From assembly GCA_016618085.1 (NCBI GenBank), contig JABLTG010000014.1:62001-126000 (forward strand): 64,000 nucleotides of DNA, in the 5' to 3' direction. The DNA is from Neovahlkampfia damariscottae (Eukaryota > Heterolobosea > Selenaionea > Neovahlkampfiida > Neovahlkampfiidae). Shown here in pieces: positions 1 through 10,218 of the stretch (its first letter is position 1; every line of letters begins with the position of its first letter). The position numbers and the translations under genes are program-made. The notes below the pieces were generated by a model. The model saw only the letters and a list, made by a program, of their open reading frames with translations. It ran no database searches and was not told the origin of the DNA.

Positions 1-612
1 TTTTACAAATTTACAAATGTGGAATTAGATGATACTGATTTAAAAGGTTGTGCAAAACAATTTGTAGAATTAGCATCCATTGGAGTAAACAGTAACATAA
101 ATTTAAACTTTATTCAATAGAAACCAAATATTTACAAATTTAAAGCATTGGATATTGATAAAAATGAAATTGAAATGTCAAAATATAAAGGGAAAGTATT
201 GGTCGTAACTAATGTGGCTTGTAAATGAGGTTTGACTCCACAAAACTATAAAGAGTTTGTGGAGTTATATTCAAAATACAAATCAGAAGGATTTGAAGTC
301 TTGGCATTTCCAAGTAATTCATTCTTTCAAGAACCTGGTTCTAATGATGATATTAAACAATTTGTTGCATCATTTGGAGTTAAATTTTCAATGTTTGATA
401 AAGTTGATGTAAATGGAAAGAATACTCATCCAATGTTCGAATTTTTAAAAAGGGAACTTCCAGATTCACTTTTAGGTCTTAAAACTGAAGCAATCAAATG
501 GAATTTTACCAAATTTTTAATTAACAAAAATGGTGTTCCTGTTAAAAGATTTGGACCAAAAGAATCACCTTTTTCTTTTGAACAAGACATTGTTGAAGAA
601 TTGAAAAAATAA
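1..612 (+). CDS. Glutathione peroxidase, selenoprotein (5' end outside window)
   Basis: Thiol peroxidase that reduces hydrogen and lipid hydroperoxides. The reading frame runs from NIYKFKALDID through NVACK-TGA-GLTPQNYKEF to a TAA at 610-612. In the family this block reads NVASxCG or NVASxUG, so the TGA at 226-228 sits exactly at the peroxidatic Cys/Sec position; I read it as selenocysteine. The later blocks (FPSNSFFQEPGSN, and KWNFTKFLINKNG, where W, N and F are the usual catalytic-site residues) are intact. A 36-nt GT-AG intron at 85-120 removes an in-frame TAG. About 28 codons precede that intron and do not match the usual GPx N-terminus; they could be a presequence or part of an upstream repeat. 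A SECIS-like hairpin follows the stop. Family identity is very secure and the Sec reading is strong. Confidence 0.9.
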
Positions 613-623
613 AAAATGAAGAA

Positions 624-700
624 TTTCAATTTCTATTGAATGAAGATATTTCAAGAAACAATAAAACTATTGTTTGAAATTATTTGAAAAATGATTGAAA
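624..700 (+). promoter_or_regulatory. Candidate form II SECIS element of the GPx gene
   Basis: Predicted 3'-UTR structure that recodes UGA as Sec. The 5' core is ATGA at 640-643 and the 3' core is TGA at 685-687. Helix II pairs ATTTCAA (648-654) with TTGAAAT (674-680). The unpaired GAA at 655-657 supplies the conserved AA at 656-657, which lies 12 nt after the 5' core, within the usual spacing. An extra stem pairs ACAATA (658-663) with TATTGT (668-673) around a 4-nt loop, which makes it form II. The lower helix pairs TTTCAAT (624-630) with ATTGAAA (694-700). Folded by eye only. Confidence 0.75.
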
Positions 701-727
701 ATAAATAATTTGATATTTTTTTTACCT

Positions 728-1450
728 TCAACAAATGCATTTATTTGATTCTTCATCAGATTCACTTTCATCTGTTTCAATTTCTTCTTCTTCTTCTCCT
801 TCATCAATTTGGTCTTCATTTTGATTATCTTCTGCGTTTTGAGTATTCCCTTCCATTCTTTTTTTCACTTTTTTGATTATTAAAATGATCAATTTCAATA
901 AAAACTTAAAGAATGATTGTAAAAGTAAAATGAAAAATAAAATTAATAAAAGACAAGCAGAAGGATCATGAATTATCATAATGAAAGGGTTTTCGTCTGG
1001 TGATAGATATATCCTTTTTGAAATCATCAAAAATCAAAGCAAATTCAAACCATTCATTTTGATAACAAATTTTTGAATCTTTTATGTCTTTCATTCCATT
1101 TAAACAAGGTAAACAACGGTGTTGATAGCAATGCAAAGGGCCACAAAACGAAATTGGATTCGAGTCCTCCGAAGATGGTTCATATGGACAAGCAGAAAAA
1201 AAGAGAGGGTGGTTTTTAATTTCTGAACAAGTGGCATTATCTGTACAATATTCATTAATCTTACAAGTCAAATTTAAATCGAAGTCACCAGTCGTTCCAG
1301 GTTTGCAATCACCGCACTTTTTTCGTAATTTTGAGTTTTTGGTACCTTTGGTTGATTTGGATCTGAATCCACATAATATAAAATTTGATTTGGACACTCT
1401 AAACTGTAGCATAAATTCAAAACGAAAAAAATGAAAAAAATTGACGACAT
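728..1450 (-). CDS. Cys-rich type I membrane protein with acidic tail
   Basis: Unrecognised, about 218 aa. Starting at the ATG at 1450 gives a signal peptide (MSSIFFIFFVLNLCYS). Two short introns connect the frames: 1317-1345 (29 nt) and 1014-1050 (37 nt). The ectodomain has about 15 cysteines (CGDCKPG, CKINEYC, FCGPLHCYQHRCLPC) and probable N-glycosylation sites. One hydrophobic helix follows (CLLLILFFILLLQSFFKFLL), then a basic stop-transfer stretch and a cytoplasmic tail rich in Glu and Asp. It probably sits at the cell surface or in the endomembrane system. It shares a 72-bp divergent promoter with fibrillarin. The intron choice is inferred from keeping the frame open; the 29-nt intron is at the short end for this window. 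Confidence 0.65.
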
Positions 1451-1485
1451 GGTTTTTTGTATTCTTGATTTTTTTGTCTGATTTT

Positions 1486-1490
1486 ATTGG
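1486..1490. promoter_or_regulatory. ATTGG box shared by two divergent genes
   Basis: One ATTGG pentamer, within ATTTTATTGGTCGAC, lies almost exactly midway between the start codon of the Cys-rich membrane protein (ATG at 1450 on the minus strand) and that of fibrillarin (ATG at 1523 on the plus strand). It is the only copy between them. It belongs to the CCAAT/ATTGG pattern seen upstream of nearly every gene here. Confidence 0.55.
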
Positions 1491-1522
1491 TCGACTGTTG
1501 CACTTTTTTTTTTGAAGAAAAG

Positions 1523-2227
1523 ATGAACAAACCAACAATAAAATCTCACAAACAAGAAGGAGTTTTTATTATCAAGAATAATACGAATGATTACTTGGCT
1601 ACTTTGAATATTTCTCCTGGTTCTTCAGTTTATGGAGAAAAATTATTCTCCTTTGAAGATGTTGAATACCGAACATGGAATCCTTTTCGTTCTAAAATAG
1701 CAGCATCTATTTTAGGTGGGATTGAAAAAATTTCAATCAAACCTGGTTCAAAAGTGCTATATTTAGGTGCTGCTTCTGGAACAACAGTTTCTCATTGTTC
1801 CGATATTGTTGGTGCTGAAGGAACAATTTATGCTGTAGAATTTTCTCAAACAAAATTTCAAAACTTACAAGAATTGTCAAAAACAAGAACAAATATTGTT
1901 CCAATTCACAGTGATGCTCGAAAACCTAAGAATTATGGAAGTTTAAATGAATTGGTTGACGTTATTTGTATTGATGTTGATCAACCTGATCAAGAAAGAA
2001 TACTTGCATTGAATGCTCAACATTTTCTTAAAAAAGGAGGCTCTTTCTTGATTTTTGTAAATGCGCCAGTTATTGATTCAACTGTAAAACCACCTGTCGT
2101 ATTTGCACAAGAAGTACAGAAATTGAGAAATGATGAATTTAAACCTTGTGAACAATTGACTTTGGAACCTTTTGAAAAAGATCATTGTGTTATTATTGGT
2201 TCATATGAACCAAAGATTGGGAAATAA
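1523..2227 (+). CDS. Fibrillarin, box C/D snoRNP 2'-O-methyltransferase
   Basis: Catalytic subunit of box C/D snoRNPs, which methylates pre-rRNA ribose in the nucleolus. The 234-aa intronless protein contains the family blocks EYRTWNPFRSKIAA, the SAM-binding KVLYLGAASGTTVSH, GAEGTIYAVEFS, VDVICIDVDQPDQ and LKKGGSFLIFVNA. I chose the ATG at 1523 because codons further upstream are non-ATG and overlap the promoter box. It lacks the N-terminal Gly/Arg-rich (GAR) domain of most eukaryotic fibrillarins, so it has the length of archaeal ones. Family assignment is very secure. Confidence 0.95.
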   Translation: MNKPTIKSHKQEGVFIIKNNTNDYLATLNISPGSSVYGEKLFSFEDVEYRTWNPFRSKIAASILGGIEKISIKPGSKVLYLGAASGTTVSHCSDIVGAEGTIYAVEFSQTKFQNLQELSKTRTNIVPIHSDARKPKNYGSLNELVDVICIDVDQPDQERILALNAQHFLKKGGSFLIFVNAPVIDSTVKPPVVFAQEVQKLRNDEFKPCEQLTLEPFEKDHCVIIGSYEPKIGK

Positions 2228-2418
2228 TTTAAAGAATTTTGAATCAGTTCACAATAAAATATTTATTTATTGCAATAAGAAAAAGATGCTGAAATAAATT
2301 TGTATGATTCCAATGCAACAAAAAAAATTGAAGTTGTAAACGATAACAGTAGTTGTAAATGGAGAATGTTTCACACTTTTTTTAATGGTATATTGATTTG
2401 ATTGGTTATTGGACAAAC

Positions 2419-3525
2419 ATGAAAAATGACGCAACTGAAAATATTCCTCCAGCTCCATCGTTAAAGTGAAACAAAAATTCAAAAATGAAGAAAATTTGGA
2501 AGATATCAAAGCCAAATTAAAACCAACAGTCACCATAGTAAAAACCAGAGCACAAATGTTCAAAGATGCCGAAGAAAACCTTATAAAAGAATTAGAAACC
2601 ATAAAGCAAATCCAATAAAAATGATTAAAATCAACTACAATAATAAAAAAGAAACTGAATTTACAATAATGACTCATAACATTTTGGCTGACCGATATAC
2701 AAGTTTCAAAACCTTTCCAAAAGTGAACAAAACACACTTGCTCTATTCATTTAGAAAACATTCTATACTCAGAGAATTAAAAACTCACCAGATGTCATTT
2801 GTCTTCAAGAATTAGAAAATGATGCTTATGACGAATTCTATTCAAAAGAATTAACTGAACTATACAATAGTGAATATAGTATCAGGTTTTCAATGAGGCC
2901 ATGGGAAGACTCAACCACAAATTCAAAATGGGAAGGTGTTGGAATTTTTTTCAAAAAAAGAGAAATTTGAGTTGGTGGAAAAACATGTATTTTATTTTAA
3001 TTTGCTTGCTGGTAAACAAATTCTAGAAGGAAAATTAGAAAAAAAAGATGTTTTGACACATTGTCTGATGAGTCACAATGTCGCTTTTTGTTTAGTTTTG
3101 AAATCTCGAATAGATTCAAAAATAGTTGTTGTTTCAACAGTTCACGCAAATTGGAACCATAAAAAGGTTGAAGCTCAACTTTGGCAAAATAAAACTTACT
3201 ATGAACAAGTTCAAAATGTTGTTGAAAATTTAAAACAACATTGTTCAATTATAATGGCTGGTGATTTCAATTCTACTCCAAATTCAAAAGTATATCAATT
3301 TTTCAGTGAAAATTTAACAAGTGCTTATACAAATTATCCAAACAAAAAAGAAGCTCCTGTAACTTGTCATGGTGATTTTTGTGCTGGATTATATTTGGCA
3401 TTCTGAATCTTTGAAAGTACTGGATATACTAGACATACCTCAAGAACTTAGAAAAGAAGATGCTTTACCTTCTTCAAACTACCCATCTGATCACGTTAGT
3501 TTGATGGCAAAATTTTCCATCCAAT
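2419..3525 (+). pseudogene. CCR4/nocturnin-type EEP nuclease gene broken by several frame shifts
   Basis: Endonuclease/exonuclease/phosphatase fold related to CCR4-type deadenylases. Recognisable blocks lie in different frames: MTHNILADRY; then SPDVICLQELENDAYDEF, holding the catalytic Glu; then KWEGVGIFFKK; then MAGDFNSTPNSKVYQFF; then LDYIWHSESLKVLDIL and NYPSDHVSLMAKF, with the catalytic His. Joining them needs single-base changes near 2781 (A-run one short), 2955 (A-run one long) and 3375 (T-run one long). The 66-codon stretch at 2419-2618 needs one near 2465, and probably another to join the rest at 2616-2621. No GT-AG intron fixes these sites. ATTGG copies at 2401 and 2408 precede the first ATG. 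It is either a young pseudogene or a locally error-rich assembly; the domain identity itself is secure. Confidence 0.7.
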
Positions 3526-3686
3526 AATTTATCTCAACTTTTATTGGTCATTCATCTTACATGTTTATAAATATTAATTTTTCATCATTTTCTCTTATAA
3601 TAATCATTTTTTTTTTTCAATTAATTTTTCGACCAATCATTGTGAGTTTGTCCTTCCGATTTTTTTTGAACTGGAGTTTGAGCAAA

Positions 3687-4801
3687 ATGACCAAGCATGT
3701 GCAACATTTGATAAATTTTCGGTTTTATTTTGATCCAAACATAACTCAAAAAGAGATAAAACATTTAACGTCACAAATATCCAAACATCAAGGATCTGTC
3801 TCAAATAGCTCCAGTTCTTCTTCAGTTACACATTTTATAGTTGTTAGTGAGGCCAAAAAAAAACAAAAAGGAACAACTGCATCTAAAGAAAAAAAGATTT
3901 TGCATTCAAAACACTTAATTGAGCTTGGGTTAAGTCGAGGACTAACAGTGTTCACAGTTGAAGAATTAGAATCTGTCTTTGAAGAATGTAGTTATTGCAA
4001 AGAAGAAAAATACAACCAAATAAAATCACAACTCATTTTAGAAAAAAAAACAGGAAAAATGATAAAGTTGCCATTCCTTTTAATTTCAGATGTCTCAGAA
4101 ATGTATAATCCACTTATGAAAGTTTATAAAGGAGTTTCAGAAATACCAAAGATAAATTTTGAAGCACCTTTAGGTTATTGTGCTATACAGTCAACTCATA
4201 ATAATTCAACGAAAAATGAGTATCGGTATTGTGAATGTTGTAAAGATAAATTTTTGGACCAAACGAAAGTAACAAAAAGAAAAATGTTTAAAGTATTATT
4301 TAGCATTTTTACAGTAAAAAACATCTCTCTTTTGCTCAACAACAAGAAAATTATAAAGAAATTGACATGTTCATGAAATATTTTAATGAAAAAGAAGAAG
4401 AAAAAGAAAAAAAAAAAATAGCAGAGGAAAATGCGATGGAATTAGAATTATATCTGTCACAACAATCTCCTTTAGAATTGTCTCAAAATGATATACAAGA
4501 AAAACAAGTTGATTTAAAAAAATTGAAAAGAGAACCTCACGTATTGGTTGATCCAAAATTTAAAGAAGAATGCTATGAAGACAATTCCGAGATTTATAAA
4601 GAGATTGAAGAAGAAATTGAAGAAGTTGTCAAAGAAAATAAACAAAAAAAGAAATTAACACAAACAAAATTAGTTTATGACGAAGAAGGTCATAAATTGA
4701 AATACAAAAATGATAAAAGAAAAATACATCCATCATCACCATGTCCAATACGCTCAAGAAAAAAGAAAAAAAAAGTAACAATAATACAGATTGATCAATA
4801 A
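3687..4801 (+). CDS. DBF4-like regulatory subunit of CDC7 kinase
   Basis: Activates CDC7 kinase to phosphorylate MCM helicase at replication origins (family knowledge). All three Dbf4 motifs are visible in order in this 359-aa protein. Residues ~10-110 form the BRCT-like motif N (FRFYFDPNITQKEIKHL, VTHFIVV, LTVFTVEELESVF). Motif M follows (IKLPFLLISDVSEMYNPLMKVYKG). Motif C is a CCHH zinc finger: YCECCKDKFLDQTK joined across an intron to HFYSKKHLSFA, then NYKEIDMFM. The 35-nt intron at 4269-4303 is the one that rebuilds the H-x5-H pair. The C-terminal half is acidic then Lys-rich with a possible nuclear signal near the end. A CCAAT at 3633 precedes the chosen ATG at 3687; an in-frame hydrophobic extension upstream is probably untranslated leader. 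Confidence 0.85.
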
Positions 4802-5045
4802 AAATATTTATCTTCCAAAAACGTGGTGCATTTTTCTTGATAGTTTTGAATTGTTCTTGAATATGTTTAATGTGATATCCAAGACAGATTTCCCACATGC
4901 ATATTAAAAAGTTGATACTACAAAAAAAGAATAAACCAGCATGCTTGAGCAATGACAATGATCCATATTTGTAATAATGTATTCCAAACAGTACGCTGTT
5001 CGTTATCAGTACATTAATAATCAAAACATGAATGACTCTCAATGA
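4797..5045 (-). CDS. Small membrane protein, structure unresolved
   Basis: The minus strand encodes about 80 residues with two or three hydrophobic helices (VIHVLIINVLITNSVLFGI, HAGLFFFCSINFLICMWEI) and a hydrophilic end (KHIQEQFKTIKKNAPRF). Composition looks coding and a CCAAT box lies just upstream at about 5075. No in-frame ATG is present; the frame opens with TTG. Reading straight through would overlap the antisense end of DBF4 for 170 nt, whereas one extra T near 4817 would end it at LEDKYFY-TGA beside the DBF4 stop. It may be a damaged gene or contain an assembly indel. I do not recognise the family. Confidence 0.35.
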
Positions 5046-5219
5046 TGGTTATGGCGTTTTTTTCTACCTTCGATGATTGGTCAATGAAATCGGATAAATA
5101 AAACTGAATAAAATTTATATTTTAAAAAAAAACACCAAAAATAAAGGTTTGAAGAAACAGCAAGTCAACCAATAACAGTCCACTGGAAAGATATTTTGTT
5201 TCAATCCCACTGTATAATC

Positions 5220-8070
5220 ATGATGACCAATCCTTTTCTCCTCTTGACTTTTGTTTTGATAACTATTGCAAAACATATTCATTTACAAAATGGAGAGGTG
5301 ATCGACACTTCTTTTGGTGGCTCTGTTTTGAATTCAGTTAATTTTTTTGAAGCCTCTCAACAAAAAAATGTTCTTTTTTCGCATAAAAATGATTTTTTAC
5401 AGTTATTTATTCAAGTTGATTTTGAAATAAAAGATATTATTTCAAAAACTGAAAAATATTATGACATCAAGATTCACACAAAAAATTATGTGGCACATGA
5501 TGGTTTTTTGATTTATCTTTCAAGGAAAAATGCAAAGAAAATGATAGAAAATTGGAATAATGGAAATAAAAAATATATTAAATGGATTGGAAAAGTCAAT
5601 AGTGAACACAAAACTCCAAGAACAACTTTTCAACAAAAAAAAAGAAATTCAAAACAAGTGTATCATATTTATTTCAAATCAAAATGTGAATATAGTTGTT
5701 TGGATGAAGTAACACAATGGAGTTCTCAGAACAAAGCCAAATTTACACAAACTACTTTGACAAGTGGAAGATTAGAATTTTCAGTAGGGAACGATGAAGC
5801 TTTAAAAGAATTGTTAAATCAAGAAATAATTGAATGGATCGAAGAAGAACCACACTATGAAGTATTCAATTATTCTGCAAATTCAGTCTTGCAACACGGA
5901 TATAATGGAGTTCCTGAGGAAAATAAAAAAGAAATTTGGGAGAAAGGAATCACTGGTAAAGGTCAAGTTGTAACAATTCTTGACACTGGTGCTGATTATA
6001 CTTCCTGCTTTTTTCATGAAATAAATAAACAACCTCCTCCTGAAGACAGTTGTGATAGTTCAAGAACAAAAGTTATAGGTTTTTACCGTCATATGATTTC
6101 AGAACTAAATAGAAAAACGATTCTTGGTGATCATATTGGTGGTCATGGTTCTCATGTTTCAGGTTCAGTTGGTGGGAAAATTTTAGGAGCTGCTTCAGAA
6201 CATTTAAAATCATATCAAGGAGCTGCACCAGATGCACAATTAGTAATAATGAGTGCAGGTGATTCTGAATATAAAAGATCAATATTTACTCCATCAGTCT
6301 TTTCTGATATGTTTAGACCACAAAAACAATGTAATTCAACTATATTTACAAACTCTTGGGGTTCTACTTCCACTGCTTACAATGCTCAAACGAGGAATTT
6401 TGATCAACACCTGTACTTAAATGATGATTTATTAGTTTTATTCGCTGCAGGAAATTCTGGACCTACTTCAAAAACAGTTGGAACTCCTGCAGTTGGAAAA
6501 AATGTTCTCACCATTGGTTCATCCCAAACAACACCATTAGGAAGATTCAATAGTTCATCTTATTTTGATTTCCCATCTTTGACAAAACTAGTTGTTGATG
6601 CAGGTTATTTAAAAGAAGGACAAGATTGTTGTGCTTCTACGAATTCAGCTGTTCGAGGAATCTGCTGTCAAACAACTATTGCACAAACTGCAAGTTCATA
6701 TACACCAGAAATTGTTTCTTCATTTTCTTCCAGAGGTCCTACTATGGATGGGAGGATCAAACCTGATGTTTTGAATGTGTAAGTTTTACTTGATGAATTC
6801 TCACCGATTTTAGAGGAGATACTATTCAATCTGTACACTCTGATGGTAATTTATCAACATTTCAGTGTGGTGATATGCCGCCAGATTCAGCAAATAATTT
6901 GGCTACTTTGAGAACAGATGCTGGGACAAGTATGGCCACTCCTTTATCTGCTGGTGGCAGTGCTTTGGTGAGACAATATTATATTGAAGGTTGGCACGTT
7001 AATGGTGTCAAAGATATTGCAAAGGGTATAATTCCATCTGGACCTTTATTAAAAGCTACAATGATTCACTCTGGAAATAGAAATAGTAAAGGACCAACAA
7101 ATAATCATGGATTTGGATCAATAACATTAAAAAACGTTCTAAGATTTCAAGGTGGAAACTTTGATTTGTTTATCAAAGATCGTCAAAAGATTTCCCATCA
7201 AATTTCTCAGTACCACGGATTCAGAGCTACAAAATCGGGATCATTCAAAGTGACATTGGCATGGTATGATCCTCCTGCCTCATTGACCTCAGGAATCATC
7301 CTTGTGAATGATTTGAATTTGGATGTTCTTATTAATGGTATTAGGCATCCAGGAAATGGAATATCTGATGATTACTTAAATACAGTTGAACAAGTTGCAG
7401 TTAATGTAACAACCAATGATGTGATTGATGTAATAGTTAGAGGGAATAAAGTTGTGACAAGCAATCAAACATACGCTTTGGTTATTACTGGAGATGGAAT
7501 TACTTCACAAGCAATAGTGAGGACCTGTCAAGGAAAATCTTATTCAGATCCAAATGTTTGCAACAAAAAAGGATATTGCAGCAAAACAGATACAGTATCA
7601 TATCAATATTATTAATAATTTTTCGAAAGTGTGTTTGTTATGGTGGTAACTTTGGAACTAACTGCAATGATTTTCAATGTTATGGTAAAAATAAAACCGA
7701 TTCAAATGCTTGTTCAAACAACGGAGATTGTACAGGAGCAAATAATTGCACATGTAACACTGGTTATCTTGGAAATGCATGTGACATTCCAACATGCTTT
7801 GGCATTCCATCAACAATATTAGGTGTTTGCTCTGGATACACATGCATTGGATTGAATAAATGTGATTGTTCCAAGGATCCTCTTGCTGATTTCTTAAATC
7901 CAGATTGTTCACAAAATGCTTTTCTCTCTGCAGTTATCCAACTGGTGTTTTTTGGTTTTATTGGTTTTATTGGTATTTGCTTTTTTGCATGTATTTGTTG
8001 CCCAATTGTCACAATCGTTGCACTTTCAATGGGTGGATTTGGCACAATAAAAATGTTGATCAACACATAA
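5220..8070 (+). CDS. Membrane-anchored subtilisin-family (S8) protease with EGF-like modules
   Basis: Serine endopeptidase, about 926 aa, likely at the cell surface or in the secretory path. Order: signal peptide (TNPFLLLTFVLITIA), propeptide-like region, S8 domain with Asp in VVTILDTGAD, His in GGHGSHVSGSVGG, the NSWGS block, oxyanion Asn in FAAGNSGP and catalytic Ser in AGTSMATPLSAG. Next come a beta-rich P-domain-like part (NDLNLDVLINGIRHPGN), two or three EGF-like Cys clusters (CYGGNFGTNCNDFQC, CTCNTGYLGNACDIPTC), a TM helix (AVIQLVFFGFIGFIGICFFACICC) and a short tail. Introns at 6779-6813 and 7595-7629, both 35 nt; the first restores KPDVLNVGDTIQS. A CCAAT box is at 5169. All catalytic residues are present, so it should be active. 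The adhesion or processing role is inferred. Confidence 0.88.
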
Positions 8071-8119
8071 ATTTTATTGATTGTTTTTATTGGTCCATCT
8101 CATTACCGCCAAAATTTTT

Positions 8120-9859
8120 ATGTCGAACACAGTGGAGGTTCAAGCTTTTTTTAACGCCATTTATGATAATGATGCGAAGCTAGTTAGTAAATATATTCTA
8201 AAAGGAATCAAAATCGAACAAATTTATGAAAAGAAACATTCTTTTTCTCCTTTAGGTTTTTTTTTTTTTTTTTAACTTTTTTGTCTTGCAGTGTGGGCAA
8301 CTTTTTTACAAAGAGAAGAAATTGTAATTTTACTTTTAAAAAAAGGAGCTGATCCAAAAACAAAAGATAAAAGTGGAAAAAATGCCTACGATGTGGCAAA
8401 AGCAAAAAAATTTTCAAAACTTTTAAAACTTTTTGAAAAAGTTCAAGACCAAAATAAATCTCAAAATGTGCAAATTATGGATTCTAAAGTCAGTATTGAA
8501 TCAAAAACCACCAAAATTACGAAAACACCAACAAAAACAACTCAAAAAATCATCCTTTCAACATCAACACGAACTACTCAACCAAAATTGAATACAATTA
8601 AATCACCATCAAAGTCAATATCTCAAACTAAATGTGTAGAATCACAAAAATCAATTCCTACATCAAGTCAATCAATGATTTTTCGTAATTCCTATCACAA
8701 TTTAAATGAAGATTTAACGAAATATTCATCATATGACTTATTAAAAGATAGAAATGGAGAGTTACAAAAAAATGAAGAGATATTAAAACATGATCATATT
8801 GTCCTCAAAAAACAGTAATTATTTAAATTTCAACTCATATTGTTCATAGATTGGAAGCATTAAAATTAAAAGAAGATGAAAGAAGAAAAGAAAATCTTCT
8901 TCTCAAAAATAAAATTACTGATTTAAAAGAACAATTAGATAAAAAAGAAGCTGAATGTATGAAATTAAAATCAAAATCTTTTCATGGATCAACATTAGAC
9001 ATCATTGCAACAGTTCCAAAAAAAGATCAAATTAAGATTCAAAATCAAATTTTACAAATTAAATGTCAAGAACAGTATGATATTTCAAATTGAATTTAAC
9101 ATTTATTAGATCAGATGTCATCGAATTATTCTCAAATCAATACATGGTTGATATGATTGTCGAAGAAAAAGATCAATCAAAATTGAATTTATGTTATCAA
9201 TATCAAATACCTTTACATGGTTTAAACTTTATTGATTTTGAAAATAAAATGGAAATAATGAAAGAATTAGGTGGAATTTTGTCAACTAGACAGTTGTATG
9301 AAAAGTTGAAGAATGAAAAATTTTTGAATCAAATTGAGATTGGTAGATTGATAAATACCATTGAAAAAGTATTTGAATTATGGAAATTAGGTTTATTAGA
9401 TGATGAAAATGCTTCCATCTTAGATGATGAAGCAATTGAATGTTCCATTGATAATCATTCTTTCGCTCAAATTTGTAAGTTAAATTTTGTGTTAAAATGT
9501 CTTCAGATCATGGTCAAATTATTGAAAAATCAATTACTTTATATAAATCAAAAGAATTACCAGTACTATTAAACAAACAAGTTGTGTCTGAAAGAATGAA
9601 AATATTGAATGAAAACCCAGAAATGGATGATGAAAAATTATTGAACCTTCCAAAAGAGATTATAACTTCAATTATTGAAAAATGGATGTCAGGTGAATTA
9701 TCATTTCATTTAGATATCAGTTCAATTCTATTTTTAATGAAAGCAGAAAAGAAAGAATTTTTGAAGTCTTTAAAAAATAATGAAATGGAATTTGAAAAAG
9801 TGCTTCCAGGTTTGTTTGGAGAACAATTAAAATTGAAAAACTTGTTGTCTCAAAATTAA
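8120..9859 (+). CDS. Ankyrin-like/coiled-coil protein of unknown function
   Basis: About 533 aa from five exons. The N-terminus resembles ankyrin repeats: a short MSNTVEVQAFFNAIYDNDAK helix pair, then after the first intron WATFLQREEIVILLLKKGADP followed by NAYDVAKAKKF. Residues ~110-210 are low-complexity Ser/Thr/Lys (TTKITKTPTKTTQK). A coiled coil follows (LEALKLKEDERRKENLLLKNK), then a helical C-terminal region with no family I know (SDVIELFSNQYMVDMIVEEK, FELWKLGLLDDENA). Introns: 8256-8291, 8815-8849, 9075-9109, 9475-9506, each restoring the frame. ATTGG at 8089 lies 27 nt before the ATG. It could be a cytoskeletal scaffold, but nothing here proves that. Confidence 0.7.
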
Positions 9860-9875
9860 AAAATTTGTTCCGTTT

Positions 9876-10052
9876 TTATTTTGATTTCTTTTTTTCTTTG
9901 CCTTCTTGTGTGATTTGTTCAAAAGATTTTCTTCCTTTTTGTTTTGGTCCTAATAAAAATAGTACAACGAACAATAACAAACACATGATCCAATAATACA
10001 TGCTAACACCATATAAGATGTTTGAAATTGTTTCTTTCACACCCTCCAACAT
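9876..10052 (-). CDS. 58-aa single-pass membrane protein
   Basis: Unrecognised small protein. A short amphipathic start (MLEGVKETISNILYGVSMYY) leads into one hydrophobic helix (WIMCLLLFVVLFLLGP) and a Lys-rich hydrophilic tail (KQKGRKSFEQITQEGKEKKKSK). An in-frame extension exists further upstream, but the ATG at 10052 follows a CCAAT box at 10077-10081 by 25 nt, as in other genes here. It is tail-to-tail with the ankyrin-like gene (16-nt gap) and divergent from the TMEM135-like gene. Size and shape suggest an ER or organelle membrane accessory subunit; this is speculative. Confidence 0.55.
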   Translation of the reverse strand: MLEGVKETISNILYGVSMYYWIMCLLLFVVLFLLGPKQKGRKSFEQITQEGKEKKKSK

Positions 10053-10218
10053 GTTTTCCGTTAAAAATGAAACAAACCAATCAAAAAAAATTTTCTTTTT
10101 CTTCTTTTCTCCTTGAATGGAAAAACGAAACAATTTCTAGAACAGAACAAAATGATTGATAAATCTAAGCTTCAAATTTGTCAAATTTTGGCCAATCATT
10201 TTTTAGTCAATCAATTTT

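Noticed and set aside
1150-1165. tRNA T-loop-like motif (GGATTCGAGTCC)
   Set aside because: It lies in coding sequence of the Cys-rich protein and no cloverleaf can be drawn around it.
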